NCBI GenBank assembly: GCA_903913285.1
Contig: CAIWKO010000045.1
Coordinates: 192,068 to 256,067 of the forward strand
DNA from: an uncultured Bacteroidales bacterium
GTDB lineage: Bacteria > Bacteroidota > Bacteroidia > Bacteroidales > CAIWKO01
DNA length: 64,000 nt
Reading direction: 5' to 3'
The notes under the pieces were generated by a model. It had not been told where the DNA came from. It worked only from the letters and a program-made list of their open reading frames with translations, and made no database searches. Position 1 is the stretch's first letter; each line of letters begins with the position of its first letter. Positions 59,266-64,000 of this stretch are shown here, in pieces. The translations under genes were made by a program, and so were the position numbers.

Positions 59266-60696
59266 ATGTATCAATTTTTTCATATTTTCAGAAACTTTTT
59301 CGAATCAGGTATTTTTATTTATACTTCTGTATTATTTAGCAGCTATTTTTTGCTTTCATTGATTTCGGCTTTTGAAATGAGAAAGTATATTTTAAAGAAT
59401 AGCTTTGTTGATTATTCCGAAATACTTGCATCTCCTTACGTTCCGGCTATTTCGGTTATTGCTGCTGCTTATAACGAAGGGAGAACTATAGTTGAAAACA
59501 TTAGATCTTTATTGGCATTACATTACAATAGTTATGATGTAATTATTGTTAATGATGCGAGTACAGATGATTCAATGCAAAAAATAATTGAGGAATTCGA
59601 TCTGATCAAAATAGATTTCTTTTATAATAGTGTATTGATAACCAAACCGATTAAAGGTATTTATAGATCACGGAACGAATCCTTTTCCAAACTTATTGTT
59701 GTTGATAAAGAAAATGGTGGCAAAGCTGATTCAATAAACGCAGGGTTAAATGTTTCAACTAATAAATATTATTTGGCAATAGATGTTGACTGTGTTTTGG
59801 AGAGTGATTCACTGGTAAAGATGGTCAAACCTTTCCTTGAAGCTACTGACAAGAAAGTAATAGCAACTGGCGGAACAATCCGAATTATTAACTCATGCAC
59901 AGTTGTTAATGGTAAGGTTGTTGAAGTAACAGTTCCTAAAAATTTAATTAGCCGCGCACAGGTTTTAGAATATACCCGCTCTTTTCTTATGGGGAGAATG
60001 GCATGGAGCCGATTAAATGGATTATTGATTATTTCTGGTGCCTTTGGTATGTTCGACAGGGAAATTGTTATTAATATTGGCGGTTATAGTTCAGTTACCC
60101 TCGGTGAAGATCTGGAATTGATCGTGAGAATGAGAAGATATATGCATGATATTAAAGAGAAGTACCGGGTTATTTATATTCCCGATCCATTATGCTGGAC
60201 TGAAGTTCCGGCTAAAGTAAAGATTTTATCCAGGCAAAGAAATCGATGGACCCGTGGAACCGTTGCAACTTTATTAATTCATAGAAAAATGTTCTTTAAC
60301 CCACGATATGGATTTATCGGAATGATAAGTTTTTCTTTTTGGGTAATTTTTGAATGGTTTGCACCCTTTGTTGAATTCTTTGGGATTTTATATTTCTTGT
60401 TGATCATTGCTCTTGGAAATCCTAATTGGGTGTTGTTTTCACTAATGATTGGTTTTGCATACTGTTTTGGAGTTACTTTTTCTGTTGGTGCAATATTATA
60501 TGAGCAGCTTTCCTATCAGAAGTATAAAAAGCCGATAGATCTGTTTCGATTAATAGTAATGGCTTTTTTCGAACCACTTTTTTTCCATCCGATGCTTGTT
60601 TGGTTTGCGTTAAAAGGAAATTACCTGTTTTTAGTAGGTGAAAGACGATGGGGCAAAATGGATCGTAAAGGATTTGGGTCAGCAAGTAATGCCTGA
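59266..60696 (+). CDS. Processive beta-glycosyltransferase (PgaC/IcaA/BcsA-like)
   Basis: A 476-residue inner-membrane synthase. One N-terminal membrane segment (about 15-35), then a GT2 domain with IAAAYNEGRTIVENI, VNDAST (D97), AIDVDC (D173, D175), LGEDLEL (E281, D282) and QRNRW (Q324-W328). The last is the signature of processive synthases that couple polymerisation to export. Three to four C-terminal segments follow (350-450). It resembles poly-N-acetylglucosamine, hyaluronan or cellulose synthases; the polymer is not predictable. No c-di-GMP PilZ domain is fused. Confidence 0.85.
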   Translation: MYQFFHIFRNFFESGIFIYTSVLFSSYFLLSLISAFEMRKYILKNSFVDYSEILASPYVPAISVIAAAYNEGRTIVENIRSLLALHYNSYDVIIVNDASTDDSMQKIIEEFDLIKIDFFYNSVLITKPIKGIYRSRNESFSKLIVVDKENGGKADSINAGLNVSTNKYYLAIDVDCVLESDSLVKMVKPFLEATDKKVIATGGTIRIINSCTVVNGKVVEVTVPKNLISRAQVLEYTRSFLMGRMAWSRLNGLLIISGAFGMFDREIVINIGGYSSVTLGEDLELIVRMRRYMHDIKEKYRVIYIPDPLCWTEVPAKVKILSRQRNRWTRGTVATLLIHRKMFFNPRYGFIGMISFSFWVIFEWFAPFVEFFGILYFLLIIALGNPNWVLFSLMIGFAYCFGVTFSVGAILYEQLSYQKYKKPIDLFRLIVMAFFEPLFFHPMLVWFALKGNYLFLVGERRWGKMDRKGFGSASNA

Positions 60697-60858
60697 TAAT
60701 TACAGAATAATTATCAACTTATCAGGATCTGTTTTGTATTTCTCTTCTGAGATTCTAACTTTTATACGTAAGAATAAGAAATAAGAATAAGTAAGATTAC
60801 TTCTTATACCTTATTATTATAAAGCATTGCCCGGTAATAAAATTTAATTCTTTCCGCC

Positions 60859-62028
60859 TTATTTAGTCTTATCCATTCCGTTATAGTAATCCTTCAGAAT
60901 TTTAGAAACCAAAGGAATATAATAACGATAATAAAAGTGATCGGTTTCAGCAGGGGCAGCTTTTCCAAGCAAAAACAAGTGTAAATAATAAACTCCTTTC
61001 AACTGAATGAAATTAAAGTTTGCAGGATAATCCACAAAATCTCCTCCGAAATAGTAGAATTTATAATCCTTAGTATGTTCAAATGTTGCAGGAAATAATT
61101 TGGGTATACCTTGATATTTTAAAATTGAATCACCTTTAGCGTTTGATTTAATCTCATAGTATGAAAAAACATGATTGGAAGTATCAGTACTGTATGTTAT
61201 TTCGAACCAATACGGATAGTATAATACATCTGGCAATCCATATTTTTCGGTTGCACTATAGAATGTCTGAATTAATGGAACTTCCAAATTAAGATGTAAC
61301 TCTTTTCCCAGAATTTCAACGCGATCATCTTCATTAGCAAAAACAATTCCTGAAGAAGTAAATGGCCAGGCATTATGATGTTGTTGTTTATATAAATGCA
61401 CTACCCAGTGAGGTAATTCGGGATTTTTTACGGTATCAAGTAAATCGAAATAACGCCCTGTCCAACCGGTCCATTTTAAGTGGAAAATAGATTCAAGTTC
61501 TCTTCTGATGCCATAAGGGGTAGGAGATGCAAAGAAATTAAATTCCGTAACGATCAACTTTTTCTGGTCTTTCATTTTCCGTATTAACGACAATTCATTA
61601 TTGTCAAGACCTCCATATATTTTTTCAGAATGTTCCTGCTGTAATGTATCCCGATACCATTCGTTATAATACATTCCGTATGAATCAGCAAAATAAACGG
61701 CATCATAATAGTTGGCCATGCTGTCAATTTGTCTGTCCGAAAACTTGCTTAGATCGTGGATTTTGTATTGCTTGTGATCTTTGGGATAGAAACCGTAATA
61801 ATCAGTATCGATTTCATAATAATCCCGATTTTCTTTCACATACTTACTATTCTCAAGTATCCAGTCCAGTCCCCGATGCTCTCTGCAATATCGGTTTAAT
61901 ACGGTTTTATCTACAATAAGAATTTTAAATGGTTTTTTGGGTGTAAGCAACCAGCTTACCCACATGATTGCGGGGAACAGAACAACAACTAATATGATAA
62001 AGGTTACAATTATCTTTTTGATTCTCAT
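60859..62028 (-). CDS. Membrane-anchored protein of unknown function
   Basis: A 389-residue protein with one N-terminal transmembrane helix (about 5-28) and a large periplasmic part. The domain has many Tyr, Trp and His (WYRDTLQQEHSEKIYGG, HWVVHLYKQQHHNAWPF, DVLYYPYWFEITYS). The region WVVHLYKQQHHNAWPFTSSGIVFANEDDRVE, cited as QQHHNAWPF, could suggest a hydrolase-like fold, but no catalytic set is proved. It is convergent with the glycosyltransferase cluster. A role in handling the polymer is possible by location only. Confidence 0.6.
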   Translation of the reverse strand: MRIKKIIVTFIILVVVLFPAIMWVSWLLTPKKPFKILIVDKTVLNRYCREHRGLDWILENSKYVKENRDYYEIDTDYYGFYPKDHKQYKIHDLSKFSDRQIDSMANYYDAVYFADSYGMYYNEWYRDTLQQEHSEKIYGGLDNNELSLIRKMKDQKKLIVTEFNFFASPTPYGIRRELESIFHLKWTGWTGRYFDLLDTVKNPELPHWVVHLYKQQHHNAWPFTSSGIVFANEDDRVEILGKELHLNLEVPLIQTFYSATEKYGLPDVLYYPYWFEITYSTDTSNHVFSYYEIKSNAKGDSILKYQGIPKLFPATFEHTKDYKFYYFGGDFVDYPANFNFIQLKGVYYLHLFLLGKAAPAETDHFYYRYYIPLVSKILKDYYNGMDKTK

Positions 62029-62157
62029 CCTATTTAATTTTATGTAAAATTAATATTATTAGAATTGAAAAACACATTTTTTTTTATTTACATCAAAAAT
62101 TTTTTCTAAAAAAGTAATTTAAAATTGATTTTCAGCTATCAACTAATAATTCTTTTA

Positions 62158-62188
62158 TTTGTTTCTGATCATTTTTCTATTATTTTTG
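62158..62188 (+). promoter_or_regulatory. Textbook Bacteroidota promoter of the DUF3352 gene
   Basis: TTTG (62158-62161), exactly 19 bp, TATTTTTG (62181-62188). This is the best match to the phylum consensus in the window. The ATG is 17 bp downstream. Confidence 0.7.
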
Positions 62189-62205
62189 TAATAAAAAATA
62201 AAAGT

Positions 62206-64000
62206 ATGAAAAAGAAGCATAGAGGGCTAAAAATAATTTTATGGTTTTTAGTTTCAATACTATTGATTATAGGATCTATTGTTGCGTATTTGTATTTTGG
62301 TGAATCGGGCAAACGAAATGCGCTGACCGTAATTCCAAAAGAAGCTGTGTTTATAATCGAGACATCGAACCTTACAGAAGGCTGGTCCACTTTGAGCGAA
62401 AGTAAAATGTGGAAACATTTGTTATCGAGCCCCAAATTTGATAAGATCAACCAAAGTGCCATGCAACTCGATTCTCTGGTCAAAGGAAATAAAACTTTGA
62501 ATATGTTATTTTCCGAAAGGCAACTGGTTATTGCAGCTCAAATGACCACTCAAAGAGATTACGATTTTATTTTTGCTGTTGATTTAAAAAGGGCCTCAAA
62601 AATTTCTTTTTTGAAGAACTATATTAAAGATATTCTGGGTTATTTTGACTATTCTATGACCAAACGTACCTTCGAAGGAACCGAGATCCTTGAGCTCACT
62701 AAGACAAACTCAACCGAAATTCTCTCTATTTGTTTTATCGATAATATTATGGTGTGCAGCTATTCGCCCATGCTTATCGAAAAATCTATTCATCAAAAAG
62801 ATAGCGAATATTGGACAAAAAACCCCAATGTGCGTTTTGTCACCACAGAGATCAAGGGAAACAAACTCTTTAACTTTTATCTCAATTTCAGTCAACTCGA
62901 CGATTACCTGAAATGTTATCTTTCCGAGCCTTCCTCCATAGTAAATTCAATTAGTACGAATCTCTATTTTTCTGCTTTTAATGTAACTTTCGATAACGAA
63001 AAACTTCAGTGGGATGGCTATACCAGTGTGAACGACAGTTTGCCTTCTTATTTTAAGGCATTGGCTAATGTAGCCCCCGGAAAATGGAATGCTTACGATA
63101 TTATTTCTGATAAGGCGGCTCTTTATGTTTCGATGAGTTTTAATAATCAGGCTTCATTTTTCGATAAGCTGAAAGAAGTTTTTAAATCGGAAGATACCAC
63201 CAAGGCACAGGATTATGAAAAGACGATCAAAAAGGTCGAAAAATACTTAAGAATTAATCTTGACAACGACTTTTTCGGCTGGATCGGAAGCGAAATCGCC
63301 TTTGTAAAACTTCAGCCATCACCCAATGCAAACGAAGATGATGCTATTGCCATGATCCATGCTTCGGATATTGAAAGGGCTAAAGCTGGTATGGATAAGA
63401 TCACAAAAAACGTGCGTCGCAAAACCTTTGGCCTGGTTAAATTTAACGATACCGAATATAAAAACTTCACCATAAAGTATCTCGAATACGGCTGGTTCTT
63501 GAAATTGTTCTTCGGCAAACTGTTCAACAAGTTCGATAAACCCTATTATACCATAATGGACGATTATGTTGTTTTCAGCAACTCGCCTTCGTGTTTGATT
63601 GAAATGATAGATGATTATACTGTGGGGAAAACTCTGGCTCATAACTCCGATTTCATGAAGTTTCTCGATAATTTCGATCCCAAAGCCAATATGTCGGCAT
63701 TTGTGCAGATGCCCAAAGTTTATTCGCACCTTTATTATTACAGCACAAGCGAAAAACGTCAGGGCATTAAAGAAAACAAAGATGTTATTTTAGGTTTTAC
63801 ACGGGTTGGATTGCAATTGGTTTCCGATAACGGTATGTTCAAAACAAAACTTCACGCCGATTTCGACGAACAGGCAGGTTTCAGCAGCGACCTCGAAAAC
63901 ATCGAATCGGCAGCCGAGGACCTTTATCTCTTTCAGATCGATTCGGGAAAATATAAAGTAGTTATTGGTTCGAACATGGTGAATAGAACCGGGCCGTATA
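62206..64000 (+). CDS. DUF3352-family protein, incomplete at window end
   Basis: The open frame starts at ATG 62206 (MKKKHRGLKIILWF) and runs to the window end, 598 codons without a stop. An N-terminal transmembrane segment (ILWFLVSILLIIGSIVAYL) is followed by a periplasmic domain with the DUF3352-like opening TVIPKEAVFIIETSN. The pattern VDLKRASKISFLKNY and later the repeat DIERAKAGMDKITKN suggests duplicated beta-alpha modules. DUF3352 has no known biochemical function. The C-terminus lies outside the window. Confidence 0.7.
   Translation, partial: MKKKHRGLKIILWFLVSILLIIGSIVAYLYFGESGKRNALTVIPKEAVFIIETSNLTEGWSTLSESKMWKHLLSSPKFDKINQSAMQLDSLVKGNKTLNMLFSERQLVIAAQMTTQRDYDFIFAVDLKRASKISFLKNYIKDILGYFDYSMTKRTFEGTEILELTKTNSTEILSICFIDNIMVCSYSPMLIEKSIHQKDSEYWTKNPNVRFVTTEIKGNKLFNFYLNFSQLDDYLKCYLSEPSSIVNSISTNLYFSAFNVTFDNEKLQWDGYTSVNDSLPSYFKALANVAPGKWNAYDIISDKAALYVSMSFNNQASFFDKLKEVFKSEDTTKAQDYEKTIKKVEKYLRINLDNDFFGWIGSEIAFVKLQPSPNANEDDAIAMIHASDIERAKAGMDKITKNVRRKTFGLVKFNDTEYKNFTIKYLEYGWFLKLFFGKLFNKFDKPYYTIMDDYVVFSNSPSCLIEMIDDYTVGKTLAHNSDFMKFLDNFDPKANMSAFVQMPKVYSHLYYYSTSEKRQGIKENKDVILGFTRVGLQLVSDNGMFKTKLHADFDEQAGFSSDLENIESAAEDLYLFQIDSGKYKVVIGSNMVNRTGPY

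Overview
The window reads as a chromosome segment of a Bacteroidota bacterium, most likely from the Bacteroidales/Marinilabiliales side. The evidence is the block of porG-like, uppS, bamA and two skp/ompH genes; promoters of the phylum type (TTTG, about 19 bp, TAnnTTTG); an almost total lack of Shine-Dalgarno sequences; exported proteins that nearly all have Gln right after the predicted signal-peptidase cut; the long Bacteroidota/plant-type IspG; and DUF6089, septknot and MuiA-like families. No rRNA, tRNA, phage, insertion sequence or CRISPR was seen. The genome is AT-rich and densely coded.

Layout. 1-7.1 kb: a small lipoprotein, a helical protein of unknown function, then a GH16-like lipoprotein translationally coupled to a membrane-anchored FG-GAP protein, with a polyprenyl-phosphate-type glycosyltransferase divergent from them. 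7.1-16 kb: a zinc-ribbon protein, a membrane-anchored rubrerythrin fusion, a POT transporter, DUF502, MuiA-like and Cys-rich exported proteins, then a minus-strand run (carboxypeptidase-regulatory-like lipoprotein, DUF2520 protein, KdsC-like phosphatase) and an ArsR regulator. 16-28.6 kb: a glycosyltransferase, CCG protein plus ispG, septknot protein, pssA-purS, a four-gene overlapping operon (esterase lipoprotein, 4-TM protein, cutC, transglutaminase-like exported protein), an outer-membrane barrel and an HD hydrolase. 29.5-42 kb: a TlpA-like thioredoxin, then the envelope operon (two PorG-like barrels, uppS, bamA, two skp-like chaperones), CBS protein plus nadK, pdxJ, a glutaminyl-cyclase-like M28 lipoprotein and an SDR. 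42-57 kb: tyrS, two histidine kinases, YdeI-like, tgt, a glycosyltransferase overlapping an ECF sigma factor, an unknown helical protein, the serS-TPR-rsmA operon and rplU-rpmA. 57-64 kb: a response regulator with a degenerate Hpt domain, a HEAT-repeat membrane protein and a processive beta-glycosyltransferase (a candidate exopolysaccharide synthase), an unknown anchored protein, and a DUF3352 protein that runs off the window.

How the parts fit. Envelope biogenesis dominates: BamA and Skp assemble the many beta-barrels, PorG-like proteins point to a type IX secretion system, UppS and PssA supply lipid carriers and phospholipid, and the M28/glutaminyl-cyclase-like enzyme would cap the Gln N-termini that signal peptidase creates on most exported proteins here.

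The most unusual content is non-coding. Four intergenic tandem arrays (three of 21 bp with related units, one of 43 bp with a hairpin in each unit) all lie between two minus-strand genes. A second class of 7- and 8-bp CTA/TAG-rich repeats sits at gene 3' ends, in several cases overlapping the stop codon; because 7 and 8 are not multiples of 3, these repeats put stop codons into all frames. I know of no named feature type for either class.
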